From: a virus | DNA length: 34,029 nucleotides | Strand: one strand, 5' to 3' | IMG/VR virus record: IMGVR_UViG_3300042898_000460 | Span: 1 to 34,029 of that record | Shown here: piece after piece, positions 1-7,231 of the stretch | Layout of the letters: each line of letters begins with the position of its first letter | How positions within the stretch are numbered: the stretch's first letter is position 1 | Made by a program: the position numbers and the translations under genes | Notes under the pieces: generated by a model | The model's input: the letters and a program-made list of their open reading frames with translations, nothing else | Told to the model about the DNA's origin: nothing | Database searches by the model: none

Positions 1-234
1 CTAACTCCTGGCTTATTATACCCTCTGGATAACCTATCTTACCTTGATGTATCGCAGCCTGTAAGCCTTCCATAAGTTGCTGCTTACTTGAACTTGTAAA
101 CTTTAAACCTTGTATCATTACCCCTTCACGTTGTAAGTCCTCTAGGATAGGGTCGCCAACCCCCGTACTATCGACAAGGATAGGGCATTTAGGCAGCCTA
201 AGGATAGTTTGCTTGGTATTATGCCAATCCATTT
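1..234. repeat. Left copy of contig-end overlap (127 b exact plus 107 b allelic)
   Basis: Bases 108-234 are identical to 33903-34029, exactly 127 bases, which is a common assembler k-mer length and marks a circular assembly rather than a biological terminal repeat. Bases 1-107 align without gaps to 33796-33902 with 14 substitutions (about 87% identity). The overlap implies a circular or circularly permuted genome of about 33,795 bp and a mixed population at terL. Confidence 0.9.
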
Positions 235-1024
235 GAAAGCGGTCAAAATAAGCCACATTTCCGTCTTCGTCTAAGCCTACTATTACAGTCCAATCGACTG
301 ACTTAGCAAGGTCAATTCCATAAGCTACAACAGGCATTGTTGTTACTGGGTGTAAACATTTGCGTATATGTTGGCTACCAAAAGGGTTTGCTGCGTTCTC
401 CGCAGGGTTTGCCATATACTCCTGCTCAAATACAACCTCTGGGAGTTGCTTCCTTGCATCGTCTATTTCGTTGGGGTCAATATATGGGTTATCGTATGTA
501 GTGAATTTAAAGCTTTGCCAATCGGGTTCGGCTTTGCTAAACAAACTAAAAAAGTAATTCTTACCTTTAGGGGTGCTTAAGAATATAGCTTTCCCTTTGT
601 AGTCAGTTAAGGTAGGTCTTATCGAATTTAGCCACCCATCTTCAAGGTTAGGTATAAAGGAAGCCTCGTCTATTACGGCTAAGTGAAACTTTAAGCCTCT
701 TAGGTTATCTAACCTTTCTCCTGTAAAGAAACGTATGCTTCCACCAGTAATAAAATTAATAACCAGGTCGCTTTCGTTTTTAGAGTATATCTCTAATGGT
801 AATAGGTCTACTATTTCCTTAAAGAATATCTTTCCTAATTGGTAAGTAGGTGTAATGTAAGCTACACGCTTTTTATTAACCGCAGTTTCTATGCTTATGG
901 TTTGGCTAATCAAGGACTTGCCAAATCTTCTACCTGCCATCATTACAATAAACCTTTTATCGCAATCAAGTACTTGCTTTTGCGCTGGGTGTGGGTTATG
1001 TAATTTCAAGCCTACTGTCTGCAT
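1..1024 (-). CDS. terL: Terminase large subunit, N-terminal part (continues at 34029-33653)
   Basis: This is the ATPase-nuclease motor that pumps DNA into the prohead. The frame opens with ATG at 1024-1022, overlapping the TAA of the small subunit by one base (TAATG), and runs off the left edge; after joining the ends the protein is 388 residues. I read Walker A AGRRFGKS (about residues 30-37), Walker B LAVIDEA (115-121), a coupling motif STPKGKN (150-156) and the first nuclease acidic residue in GIDLAKS (D238). The next acidic site is VDSTG (D285). These belong to the classic phage terminase family. At 388 residues it is somewhat short for the family but all hallmark motifs are present. Bases 1-107 are a different allele from the matching sequence at 33796-33902, with all differences synonymous, so the left edge is not the same strain as the right edge. 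Confidence 0.96.
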   Translation of the reverse strand, partial: MQTVGLKLHNPHPAQKQVLDCDKRFIVMMAGRRFGKSLISQTISIETAVNKKRVAYITPTYQLGKIFFKEIVDLLPLEIYSKNESDLVINFITGGSIRFFTGERLDNLRGLKFHLAVIDEASFIPNLEDGWLNSIRPTLTDYKGKAIFLSTPKGKNYFFSLFSKAEPDWQSFKFTTYDNPYIDPNEIDDARKQLPEVVFEQEYMANPAENAANPFGSQHIRKCLHPVTTMPVVAYGIDLAKSVDWTVIVGLDEDGNVAYFDRFQMDWHNTKQTILRLPKCPILVDSTGVGDPILEDLQREGVMIQGLKFTSSSKQQLMEGLQAAIHQGKIGYPEGIISQEL

Positions 1025-1434
1025 TATCTATCGTAGGTTATTTTAATCTCACTTACTTCGTGTTTGTTTTCGGACTTCTCTACCAAGCTATTTAATCGCT
1101 GAGTTATGCTTGGATTGTAAACCCCTGCCATACCCCCTTCGATTTGGTCTTGCCTAATTTTTTTCCTAATATGCGAACAGATGGTTAAAAAATCTGCGTA
1201 AGCATTATTTGTATTAGCAAAATAATGGCTTAAATCTCCTATAATTCCTTTGTCTGCGCAAAAGTTCTCAAAGCCTTCTATTGTCAAAGGTCGCTCCCTT
1301 AATCTGTAAACTTCGTCTCCGTCTTTGCCTACAAAGTCGTGTACTTTAATAGGATTGCTTTTGCAGTATTCTGCGTACTCGTTAAAGTATTGAAGCATTA
1401 GTTCTGGTGTCTCTATAAGTTTAAACCTACCCAT
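1024..1434 (-). CDS. terS: Terminase small subunit
   Basis: The small terminase recognises phage DNA and delivers it to the large subunit. The 136-residue protein has an N-terminal helical segment with LRERPLTIEGFENFCADKG (about 45-64), reminiscent of the DNA-recognition part of gp3-like packaging proteins, then AYADFLTICSHIRKKIRQDQIEGGMAGVYNP (about 79-110), the oligomerisation-type helix with the GxAGxYN signature common in this family, and a charged tail ending SEIKITYDR. It sits directly upstream of terL with a one-base TAATG overlap, the usual terS-terL arrangement. Its start overlaps the end of the preceding gene by 8 bases. Assignment rests on family resemblance plus position; I am fairly sure. 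Confidence 0.85.
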   Translation of the reverse strand: MGRFKLIETPELMLQYFNEYAEYCKSNPIKVHDFVGKDGDEVYRLRERPLTIEGFENFCADKGIIGDLSHYFANTNNAYADFLTICSHIRKKIRQDQIEGGMAGVYNPSITQRLNSLVEKSENKHEVSEIKITYDR

Positions 1435-1780
1435 CTATTTTGTTTTTATAGTGTTGGCATATCCTATCCATTACGGAAAGGTAATATGTGTTAAAATCTT
1501 TGTAACCTTCGTTGTCTTGTTCGTATGTCTTGTATAAGATGCCCCTTAATCTTTGACTTGGTGTTTTAAACGTGTCTGGGTCAGCCTTTAGGTTTTCTAC
1601 AATGTCTTGCTCTTCTTTACTAAACGGCTCTTCTTTAATTGCTAAGTAGCAGAACTGTTGGTTAAGCTGAAAAAGAGAAGCTGCATCTTTAGGACTTAGT
1701 TCCTGGGTTGCTAAGGTTAGCTTGATTGTCTTGTCTTTGCGTGAAGCTATGCTTTCAATTTGTGAACTTAATAAAATCAT
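1427..1780 (-). CDS. Conserved phage protein of unknown function
   Basis: A 117-residue acidic/basic mixed protein with no signal peptide or membrane segment. The N-terminal third (MILLSSQIESIASRKDKTIKL) leads into a helical region, and the C-terminal part (KTPSQRLRGILYKTYEQD then FNTYYLSVMDRICQHYKNKI) looks strongly helical and amphipathic. I recognise similar proteins in terminase-proximal clusters of Bacteroidota phages but know no function. It overlaps the upstream gene by 4 bases and terS by 8 bases, so it is translationally coupled to packaging genes. The LRGILYKTYEQ...YY..VMDRICQHY pattern could fold as a small helical bundle; an accessory role in packaging or recombination is only a guess. 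Confidence 0.75.
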   Translation of the reverse strand: MILLSSQIESIASRKDKTIKLTLATQELSPKDAASLFQLNQQFCYLAIKEEPFSKEEQDIVENLKADPDTFKTPSQRLRGILYKTYEQDNEGYKDFNTYYLSVMDRICQHYKNKIDG

Positions 1781-1998
1781 AGTATGCCGTTAATTATGTC
1801 GTTTGCTTCGTCTATTGCATCTTCTTGGTCGAGGTATGTATCTACGTCTGCTATATGTTTGTTAATTAAAGTTTCTGCCATTGCATAGGTGTAGTGTCCT
1901 ATCGTGGTCATATCGTCTCCGTTTTTACCCGTCTTACATACCGCAAGGAAGTAAGCTTTGTGCGTAAGGAGTAACCATATAGCATTTAGTTTTCTCAT
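1777..1998 (-). CDS. Small hypothetical protein
   Basis: A 73-residue protein. The N-terminus (MRKLNAIWLLLTHKAYFLAVC) is hydrophobic with aromatic residues but lacks a clean transmembrane stretch; the C-terminus is acidic (DVDTYLDQEDAIDEANDIINGIL). The ATG overlaps the TGA of the small basic gene before it (ATGA) and its own stop overlaps the next start, so it is a tightly coupled member of the packaging operon. No recognised family. Confidence 0.7.
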   Translation of the reverse strand: MRKLNAIWLLLTHKAYFLAVCKTGKNGDDMTTIGHYTYAMAETLINKHIADVDTYLDQEDAIDEANDIINGIL

Positions 1999-2117
1999 CT
2001 ACCTTGACCTTTGTATGGTTTAGGTCTTGGGTTATGTTTGTTAAAGGACTTCTTAGCCGAGCCTCGTTTCCTTTTCCCGAAATTTACTTTTGAACTATTT
2101 TCTTTAATCTTTGCCAT
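1995..2117 (-). CDS. 40-residue highly basic protein
   Basis: A short gene translated as MAKIKENSSKVNFGKRKRG, then SAKKSFNKHNPRPKPYKGQGR: about one third of residues are Lys or Arg, with no predicted hydrophobic core, so it is probably disordered and nucleic-acid binding. It starts 14 bases inside the end of the HNH gene and ends with an ATGA overlap to the next start. I have the impression of similar tiny KRKRG-containing proteins beside terminase genes of Bacteroidota phages. A role in DNA condensation or packaging is inference only. Confidence 0.72.
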   Translation of the reverse strand: MAKIKENSSKVNFGKRKRGSAKKSFNKHNPRPKPYKGQGR

Positions 2118-2364
2118 TCGGTATATTTTTTAAGTGTATCTCTTTTAAGAACTCCTTATATTGTTTTTTATCTCCGTATTCTATGTGGCACTTCCTACAC
2201 AAACCCATTAGGTTTTCTATCGTGTCTTTGTCTTTGCTGCCACCCATTCCTCTCGCCTCAATATGATGAATGTCTACTGCTTGTGAGCCACACACTTCGC
2301 AAGGAATGAAGTCCGTTTTTTTATACCCCATTCCCTGCAAATAAATTTGTGTGTGTTTCTGCAT
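2104..2364 (-). CDS. HNH endonuclease, small packaging-associated
   Basis: An 86-residue HNH (beta-beta-alpha-metal) nuclease. The zinc ribbon is formed by CEVCG (about residues 22-26) and CRKCH (about 56-60); the catalytic segment is VDIHHIEARGMGGSKD (29-44) followed by the conserved ENLMGLCRKCH. Small HNH proteins next to terS-terL are known in HK97-like phages, where they support cos cleavage or terminase function. The position two to four genes upstream of terS fits that. It is distinct in type from the homing-like HNH gene at 33023-33544. ATG at 2364 chosen; a 53-base gap separates it from the previous gene. Confidence 0.88.
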   Translation of the reverse strand: MQKHTQIYLQGMGYKKTDFIPCEVCGSQAVDIHHIEARGMGGSKDKDTIENLMGLCRKCHIEYGDKKQYKEFLKEIHLKNIPNGKD

Positions 2365-2417
2365 ACTTTCCCCATTAAATTTTCCGTTAGTTAATAATAA
2401 AAATTTAAGTATGCAAA

Positions 2418-2840
2418 TTATTTATTGTCTATTTCTTTTAGTTTGTTAATTGCCCATTCAATTCCACTCGTACCGCCCCAGGCGTCATACATTAACCCGC
2501 CACAACCTTCACTATAAGGTACGTCTTTGTGTTGTTGGTGTCTTTTAAATGAAGCCATACGAGCAATAGTATCTCTACTAATCGGCTCACGATTTGCCAA
2601 CTGCCTTGCCCTTGCCTTACCAGTTGCTTCTCCGCAAGAACCCCAACCATTTTTCTCAACCCATTCTATTGCCCTCTTTGCGTTGTTAGTTGCACTCTCA
2701 GGATAGTCGGTATAGCTTTCGGCAAACTTGCCACCTGCAAGGATAGCCTTCCAAACTTGGTTAGCCTTCTCTTCGGTATCGTAAACGCAACCGCCTGAGC
2801 CTATTCTATATTTCCCGTTAGAGCATTTTATTACTGGCAT
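2418..2840 (-). CDS. Conserved phage protein, possibly head/assembly-related
   Basis: A 140-residue soluble protein. Residues 1-37 (MPVIKCSNGKYRIGSGGC, VYDTEEKANQVWKAILAGG) look like a short beta-rich module; residues about 42-138 carry an NAKRAIEWVEKNGWGSCG / RQLANREPISRDTIARMASF / GCGGLMYDAWGGTSGIEWA signature. I recognise this second module as a widespread phage domain, often found fused to, or near, capsid maturation or portal genes, without an assigned activity that I can name. Here it is separated from the head genes and instead overlaps the glycosyltransferase by 10 bases. Several Cys and Gly-rich turns may bind metal. Function unknown. Confidence 0.72.
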   Translation of the reverse strand: MPVIKCSNGKYRIGSGGCVYDTEEKANQVWKAILAGGKFAESYTDYPESATNNAKRAIEWVEKNGWGSCGEATGKARARQLANREPISRDTIARMASFKRHQQHKDVPYSEGCGGLMYDAWGGTSGIEWAINKLKEIDNK

Positions 2841-3826
2841 AGTTTACTATAAATATACTTTCGGTCTAAATTTATCTCGTCAAAGTTATACTTCTTTTTG
2901 CAGAACTCAAATAACTTTTGTCCGCTTTCCTTTCGCATATCCGCATCGCTTACCAAATCTTTGATGTGTTTATACCAATCCTTTTGGCTTTTAACGTAAT
3001 GCACCGGCATATCTAAGTAAGGATTGACGTGGCTAACAATGGCAGGGTTCTTTTTTGCAGCCGTTTCTAATACCTTAAGGTTGGACTTCATAGCGTTAAA
3101 CTTATTATCTACCAGTGGGATAACTGAAATGTCTGAGTCCGTATAAGCACCCATATATTCCGTAACCTTTGCATAGTTGTAAATCGTAGGGTTAAGCTTT
3201 AGCCCACAAGTAAAGCTATCAATCATTTTATCCCATATAGGTTTTTCGGCATCATTATAACCTGCTATTACAGTTCTTATATTCATACCTTGCAATCTTT
3301 TGAACGGCTGCCTAAGTATTTCTAAATCTCTTTCGTGCGTTCCGCTTCCGCTCCAGAACAATCTTACTTTGTAATCTTCGGTCTTGTTATCCTGGAACTG
3401 CTCTTGCCCATAAGGTAATGCGTTTGGTAAGATGTGAACGTTCTTATTGTATTGGCTTATCTCACTTGCTAATCTTTCGTGTGTGCAAGTGCAAAGGTCT
3501 GCAATCTCTAAGTAATCGGTAATCTGTTTACCTATGTTATTGTACTTGTATCGGTAATACAAAAGGTGCGTTTCGCTAAGTTCCCAGTAATCGTCATTAT
3601 CGACTACCAACTTAAAGCCATACTTAGTGCGCCAGGTGTCCATTTGCTTTGCATCTATCTCGTTAAGCATTCTATTCATTAACACAATATCCCAACCTTG
3701 TTCTAATATTTCGTCATTCAATACATCGGTAATAAGTGCGTACTCTTTTTCTAAGTGTACTATTGGCATCATTATTCTATGTAACCCAACTCCGCTATTC
3801 GCTGAAGTTATACAAAGTATTCGCAT
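2831..3826 (-). CDS. Glycosyltransferase, GT-B (GT4-like)
   Basis: A 331-residue protein beginning MRILCITSANSGVGLHR, the Rossmann entry with a glycine loop typical of GT-B glycosyltransferases. A second Rossmann half starts near residue 150 (VRLFWSGSGTHERDLEILR), with VIAGYND (about 186-192) and the donor-side pattern DISVIPLVDNKFNAMKSNLKVLETAAKKNPAI (about 232-264), where SNLKVLEAAA resembles the EX7E-type sugar-nucleotide site of GT4 enzymes. Soluble, no membrane anchor. It overlaps the GT2 gene start by 19 bases and forms a three-gene sugar cassette with the GT2 and the acyltransferase. The acceptor is not visible: phage DNA, virion protein or host surface polysaccharide are all possible. 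Confidence 0.82.
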   Translation of the reverse strand: MRILCITSANSGVGLHRIMMPIVHLEKEYALITDVLNDEILEQGWDIVLMNRMLNEIDAKQMDTWRTKYGFKLVVDNDDYWELSETHLLYYRYKYNNIGKQITDYLEIADLCTCTHERLASEISQYNKNVHILPNALPYGQEQFQDNKTEDYKVRLFWSGSGTHERDLEILRQPFKRLQGMNIRTVIAGYNDAEKPIWDKMIDSFTCGLKLNPTIYNYAKVTEYMGAYTDSDISVIPLVDNKFNAMKSNLKVLETAAKKNPAIVSHVNPYLDMPVHYVKSQKDWYKHIKDLVSDADMRKESGQKLFEFCKKKYNFDEINLDRKYIYSKLCQ

Positions 3827-4491
3827 CTTATATTCTTTTGGTTGTGATATATGTCTTGGTATTTATCCCATACGCTTTGCGCCCGTGCCAAGCTTTCGTC
3901 TTTCATTCGTCTATAATCAGTTCCGTTTCCGACATCGTGTCCTATGTGTTCCGACCTCATATCTGGTAGGTAATAGTTTGTAAAGCCTGATATAGTCGCA
4001 CGTTCTCCATAATCTGCATCTTGCATTCCGTAAGGGTCGTATGCTTCATTGTAACCGCCAACTGCATCTATAAGTTCACGAGTAATAAAATTATCTCCAA
4101 AAGGTGTGTGCGTTTTATGTACCCCGTCTACAATGGGTGGTAATGCTTCTACGCAATGTATACCAATAATGCCAGTTTTTGACACACGTTTAGAAAACAT
4201 AACCCATTTTGACAACCAATTTTCAGGAAGTAAAATGTCATTGGCTAATAAACAAACCGCATCGTAATTAGTAGTAAGCCTAAGTCCTGCGTTTACTCCT
4301 GCTGCTATGCCTCGTTTTTCTTTTGACAAGTCATAACCGGCAAAAGGATAGTTAAACGTTTCGTGCGTATCGCTTCCGTTATCTATTAAGAAACAATCCG
4401 CATTGTAACCAGAGTTAAAAAAGTTTTGGTTAATTACACGCTGCGTTAAATCGTGTCTATTTTGTGTAAGTAATAAAATAGCTACTTTCAT
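3808..4491 (-). CDS. Glycosyltransferase family 2 (GT-A)
   Basis: A 227-residue GT-A fold enzyme. The N-terminus MKVAILLLTQNRHDLTQRVI plus CFLIDNGSD (about 33-41) is the nucleotide-binding beginning of GT2 enzymes; KRGIAAGVNAGL (about 59-70) is the usual N-x-G segment; AVCLLANDILLPENWL (about 79-94) supplies a DxD-like acidic motif reduced to ND; the YDPYGMQDADYGERA region (about 150-165) is the catalytic acceptor loop with acidic residues. A bare cytosolic enzyme with no C-terminal membrane helices. Its first codon overlaps the stop of the acyltransferase gene by one base. Works presumably with the GT-B enzyme on the same glycan. Confidence 0.85.
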   Translation of the reverse strand: MKVAILLLTQNRHDLTQRVINQNFFNSGYNADCFLIDNGSDTHETFNYPFAGYDLSKEKRGIAAGVNAGLRLTTNYDAVCLLANDILLPENWLSKWVMFSKRVSKTGIIGIHCVEALPPIVDGVHKTHTPFGDNFITRELIDAVGGYNEAYDPYGMQDADYGERATISGFTNYYLPDMRSEHIGHDVGNGTDYRRMKDESLARAQSVWDKYQDIYHNQKNIRCEYFV

Positions 4492-4970
4492 TATCTTATG
4501 TTTGAGCCGATTTCTCGTGCAGGTACTCCTGCGTATTTAGTATTTGGCTTTGCATCTCCTTTAACAAAAGCACTTGCACCTATCATACAATTTTCTCCTA
4601 CGTTTGCAAACTGATGTAGAACTGCATTAAGTCCTATATTAGCATTTTTATCTACAATACAATGTCCACCTATTTTTGCTCCGCAACTTATAGTAACATT
4701 GTCTAGGATTGTGCAATCGTGTCCAATGTGTGCGTGTTTCATTATGAAACAACTATTACCAATAAATGTATCAATCTCCGTACCTGCATCTATTGTTACA
4801 AGTCCTGTAATAACATTGTTATCGCCAATGTAAACTTTGCCTTTTTCTTTTTGCCAAAACTTTTTATGCTCGGCTTTGTCGCCTATAATACAATAAGCAC
4901 CAATGTAATTGCCATCTCCAATAATTACGTTATCGCCAATGATAGCGGTAGGGTGGATAAAGTTAGCCAT
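4491..4970 (-). CDS. Left-handed beta-helix acyltransferase (hexapeptide repeat, LpxA-like)
   Basis: A 159-residue hexapeptide-repeat protein: IHPTAIIGDNVIIGDGNYIG at the start, then imperfect [LIV]-G-x4 turns through CMIGASAFVKGDAKPNTKYAGVPAREIG. The opening (FIHPTAIIGDNVIIGD...) and internal MKHAHIGHDC with the His pair resemble the UDP-GlcNAc acyltransferase/LpxA and sugar O- or N-acetyltransferase group; the GVPAREIG end is typical of this superfamily. Such enzymes trimerise and transfer acyl groups to sugars. Lying next to two glycosyltransferases it probably decorates the same glycan. Length is short compared with LpxA (about 260), lacking its C-terminal helical domain, so acetyl transfer is more likely than lipid A acylation. 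Confidence 0.85.
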   Translation of the reverse strand: MANFIHPTAIIGDNVIIGDGNYIGAYCIIGDKAEHKKFWQKEKGKVYIGDNNVITGLVTIDAGTEIDTFIGNSCFIMKHAHIGHDCTILDNVTISCGAKIGGHCIVDKNANIGLNAVLHQFANVGENCMIGASAFVKGDAKPNTKYAGVPAREIGSNIR

Positions 4971-5208
4971 TCTTTTTTTTATTTTTAGGTTTAGGTTGTT
5001 CTTCGTACCAAGTGTATAAGCGTTTAATCATATCGAAAATACAATTACCGCACCAAACTGTTAAGATAAAATCTGCACTCATATATTTGCGATAAATATG
5101 TTCGTACATTTTTAATATGTCTAAATCTATATTACGCACATATCCATTCTGGACTGTATGCCAATTACCAACGTGTTCATCTAAAAAGTTTCTGTGTTCT
5201 ATTTCCAT
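4963..5208 (-). CDS. Hypothetical protein
   Basis: From the ATG at 5208 the product is 81 residues; a GTG three codons upstream (5217) is the alternative start. It contains a conserved-looking block, NWHTVQNGYVRNIDLDILKMYEHIYRKY, a Cys pair in VWCGNCIFDMIKRLYTWYEEQ, and a basic tail (PKPKNKKKNG). No membrane segment. It overlaps the acyltransferase start by 8 bases and lies against a membrane-protein gene. No function recognised. Confidence 0.65.
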   Translation of the reverse strand: MEIEHRNFLDEHVGNWHTVQNGYVRNIDLDILKMYEHIYRKYMSADFILTVWCGNCIFDMIKRLYTWYEEQPKPKNKKKNG

Positions 5209-5432
5209 AAGTTCCACATTAGTTTAGAAAGTAAAGGAGCAGCTACACCTGGTATAAATACAAACGCAATTACATCGGTACATATTGCAGGAAGTAAATA
5301 TAAAGTTAAACCTGTCCAAGCTGCTAAACAACTTGTGCAACTAAAAGGCTTAAAATCTAACTTCCACTTCCTATGGAATTGGTGTATCTCTACAAAGAAT
5401 ATTGCAAAGCATATCGCTGCTATAATTATCAT
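5199..5432 (-). CDS. Small membrane protein
   Basis: A 77-residue protein with an N-terminal hydrophobic segment (MIIIAAICFAIFFVEI), a polar loop with basic residues and a CTSC pair, then two closely packed hydrophobic stretches (LAAWTGLTLYLLPAICTDVIAFVFIPGVAAPLL). Two to three membrane passes are likely. It starts 4 bases inside the end of the upstream gene. An opposite-strand frame overlaps it, but all neighbours read on the minus strand and this frame has start/stop coupling on both sides. The CxxC plus membrane layout could bind metal or sit as a redox pair; role unknown. Confidence 0.65.
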   Translation of the reverse strand: MIIIAAICFAIFFVEIHQFHRKWKLDFKPFSCTSCLAAWTGLTLYLLPAICTDVIAFVFIPGVAAPLLSKLMWNLWK

Positions 5433-5683
5433 AAATTATTTTCTTTTAAATAATGGTCTACTACTTGTATTGAATCAAATTCTTTTCCTATTGGATTTTC
5501 CCACATAAAAAAACCATCTATATCAACTCCTGTTGAATAATGTTTTAAAACCCATCTTAACAATCTAACCATATTGCCTCTTTCCTCAACTGGTTCCATT
5601 TGTGCAATAACAATGTCTGATATGTATTTGAAATCCTCATTATCTAAAGCATCTCTTATTTGTTCTTCTGTATATAGTTTCAT
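5429..5683 (-). CDS. Hypothetical protein
   Basis: An 84-residue acidic soluble protein (MKLYTEEQIRDALDNEDFKY...). It is mostly helical by composition, with a RWVLKHYSTGVDIDGFFMWENPIGKEFDSIQVVDHYLKENNL end. It follows the sigma-like gene by 3 bases and overlaps the membrane-protein gene by 4. No family recognised. Confidence 0.62.
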   Translation of the reverse strand: MKLYTEEQIRDALDNEDFKYISDIVIAQMEPVEERGNMVRLLRWVLKHYSTGVDIDGFFMWENPIGKEFDSIQVVDHYLKENNL

Positions 5684-5686
5684 TTG

Positions 5687-6163
5687 TTATTTGCGTAATT
5701 GTTTTTTAAGTTCTCGTTTAGTTAGTTTTAGTTCCCTATGGATTGACATATAAGGTATACCTGTAACCCTGCTTAATTCTTTAGCATTGCAGTTGTGCTT
5801 AATAGCATACACTCTTAAAAGTTCCGCTTTGTACCAATGCATCTTTGATAACTCATCTTCTACTTTGTCAAGCAATTCTTCGTCTCTATCGTGTACTATC
5901 AATTCTACTTCTAAAGGCTTTCGGTATGTGCGATAAAATTGGCTAGTGTTACTTTGCATCATATTAATCATAGTGCGAACTAAATAGAACTTTAATACAT
6001 TACGGGTGCGCATATCAATTAATCGTTCTTCTTCCATTTCGCATAGCACCTTAAATATTTCGCTTCTTAAATCTTCTCGTAAATCTTCAGGCTGCATCTT
6101 GTCTATTGCTTCCTTTAGTTCTCGGCTTTCCCAAAGTTCTAATATGATGCTATTCTTGTTCAT
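5687..6163 (-). CDS. Sigma-factor-like regulatory protein
   Basis: A 158-residue protein with two helical parts separated by an acidic linker. Residues about 30-85 (LRSEIFKVLCEMEEERLIDM then FYLVRTMINMMQSNTSQFYRTYR) resemble region 2 of ECF-like sigma factors. Residues about 110-156 end in a helix-turn-helix, CNAKELSRVTGIPYMSIHRELKLTKRELKKQLRK, with the spacing of region 4 (recognition helix MSIHRELKLTKREL). A phage-encoded sigma or sigma-like transcription regulator for middle or late genes is plausible. The region-2 signature is weak, so a sigma-derived DNA-binding protein without polymerase binding is the alternative. It overlaps the VRR-NUC gene by 14 bases. Confidence 0.62.
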   Translation of the reverse strand: MNKNSIILELWESRELKEAIDKMQPEDLREDLRSEIFKVLCEMEEERLIDMRTRNVLKFYLVRTMINMMQSNTSQFYRTYRKPLEVELIVHDRDEELLDKVEDELSKMHWYKAELLRVYAIKHNCNAKELSRVTGIPYMSIHRELKLTKRELKKQLRK

Positions 6164-6455
6164 ATTCCTTTAGGATTAATTTGCCGTTTTCTTCGGTTGC
6201 TATATAACAGAAACAATTTGCCGTTTTTGCTAAATTTAAGAACGCTATTTGATAGCTGCTAAGTTTGTCTCCTATTGCTTTAGTCTCGCAATATACCGCT
6301 ACTCCTGTTTGAGTATGGAAGCCTACAACATCTGGCACTCCTTTTAAACCAATGAAGGTTCGACCTCTAACCGCTAAATTGTTATTACGCCATACAAAGC
6401 ACCCGTTTTTATTTAGCTTTTGGATGGCTTCTTTGGTTAATTCGTTTGCGGTCAT
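6150..6455 (-). CDS. VRR-NUC domain nuclease
   Basis: A 101-residue single-domain nuclease of the PD-(D/E)XK superfamily. The hallmarks are GLKGVPDVVGF (about residues 37-47) with the catalytic Asp, then VYCETKAIGDKLSSYQIAFLNLAK (about 54-77) containing the ExK and the conserved Q-x3-F/L helix. Stand-alone VRR-NUC proteins are widespread in phages and act on branched DNA (Holliday junctions, flaps) in recombination or before packaging. It sits between the replication protein and the sigma-like gene, consistent with a job in resolving replication or recombination intermediates. Confidence 0.88.
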   Translation of the reverse strand: MTANELTKEAIQKLNKNGCFVWRNNNLAVRGRTFIGLKGVPDVVGFHTQTGVAVYCETKAIGDKLSSYQIAFLNLAKTANCFCYIATEENGKLILKEYEQE

Positions 6456-6469
6456 ATTACAAAACTATA

Positions 6470-7231
6470 TTAAGAAAATGAAACTTTGCCATTTTTAATT
6501 TGCAAATCAAAAAATAAAGCTACTGCAACTGCTCTAGCTTGGTTTTTTAACCATTGCTCAGTCCATTCGTCTCGGTACTGCTTTGCACTTATGATGTCCA
6601 TTTTATTAGCCTTATAGGTAATAATCTCCATTAGTTTCTTTTTAGCAAGTGCGCCATCATCTTTTGTCCATACCTTGATGCCTGTACTATTAAGCTTTGT
6701 AAATACTGATAATGGGTTAAATAACCTATCAAAATTTCTATTCTCTAAAAGCTTATATTCTTGGTAACTGTAATCAATTATCTCTAAATCGGTTAAGTGT
6801 GGGATTGCTTCTACTCGTTCTTGTGGCATCATTTTTCTTACTTCATTTGCTTTTTTCTTATATCTGTCCATTACCTGACTAAAATAAGCAGGGCTAAAAT
6901 TCTGGTAGTGGTCAATGAAGTCATTAGCTACCATTTGCTTAAACGCTACTTTTATTTCGTTTATTGTGAAGTTACCGTATTGGCTTCTAATCCAATCTTC
7001 TAATAAAGCTAACTTAACTTTGTCTGGCATAACATTGATACCTACTAACTGCATTATATAAATTAGGTTTTGATGCAACATTATTTGGTTTACGTTTCTA
7101 ACCCTATCCCCCGAAAATGCGGTCATAATCTCCTGCTCCATAGGTAGTAGCGTTAATGAGGTTGTATCCATCAAGGTTAAACTGTTCTCCTTTTGTAAGT
7201 TTTCGTTGATTATTTGTAGTTCCTTTTGCAT
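6470..7231 (-). CDS. Putative replication protein (helicase-loader-like?)
   Basis: A 253-residue soluble protein. The middle region (DKVKLALLEDWIRSQYGNFTINEIKVAFKQMVANDF, about 70-105) and the following FSPAYFSQVMDRYKKKANEVRK (about 113-134) form a helical pattern I associate with replication accessory proteins of Bacteroidota phages and mobile elements; the C-terminal half (about 170-253) is again helical with basic residues. The ATG at 7231 lies 128 bases inside the preceding ydaU-like gene, an unusually long overlap; internal ATGs at 7171 and 7141 are alternatives, but the N-terminal LQIINENLQKE...LTLLPMEQEI region looks genuine. Role as a loader of the host replicative helicase is inferred from its position after an initiator-like gene. 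Confidence 0.6.
   Translation of the reverse strand: MQKELQIINENLQKENSLTLMDTTSLTLLPMEQEIMTAFSGDRVRNVNQIMLHQNLIYIMQLVGINVMPDKVKLALLEDWIRSQYGNFTINEIKVAFKQMVANDFIDHYQNFSPAYFSQVMDRYKKKANEVRKMMPQERVEAIPHLTDLEIIDYSYQEYKLLENRNFDRLFNPLSVFTKLNSTGIKVWTKDDGALAKKKLMEIITYKANKMDIISAKQYRDEWTEQWLKNQARAVAVALFFDLQIKNGKVSFS

Noticed and set aside
360-580. Two plus-strand frames within terL
   Set aside because: The minus strand encodes the terminase with all its motifs here.
5194-5508. Plus-strand 104-residue frame
   Set aside because: It opposes two coupled minus-strand genes, and no other gene in the genome is on the plus strand.
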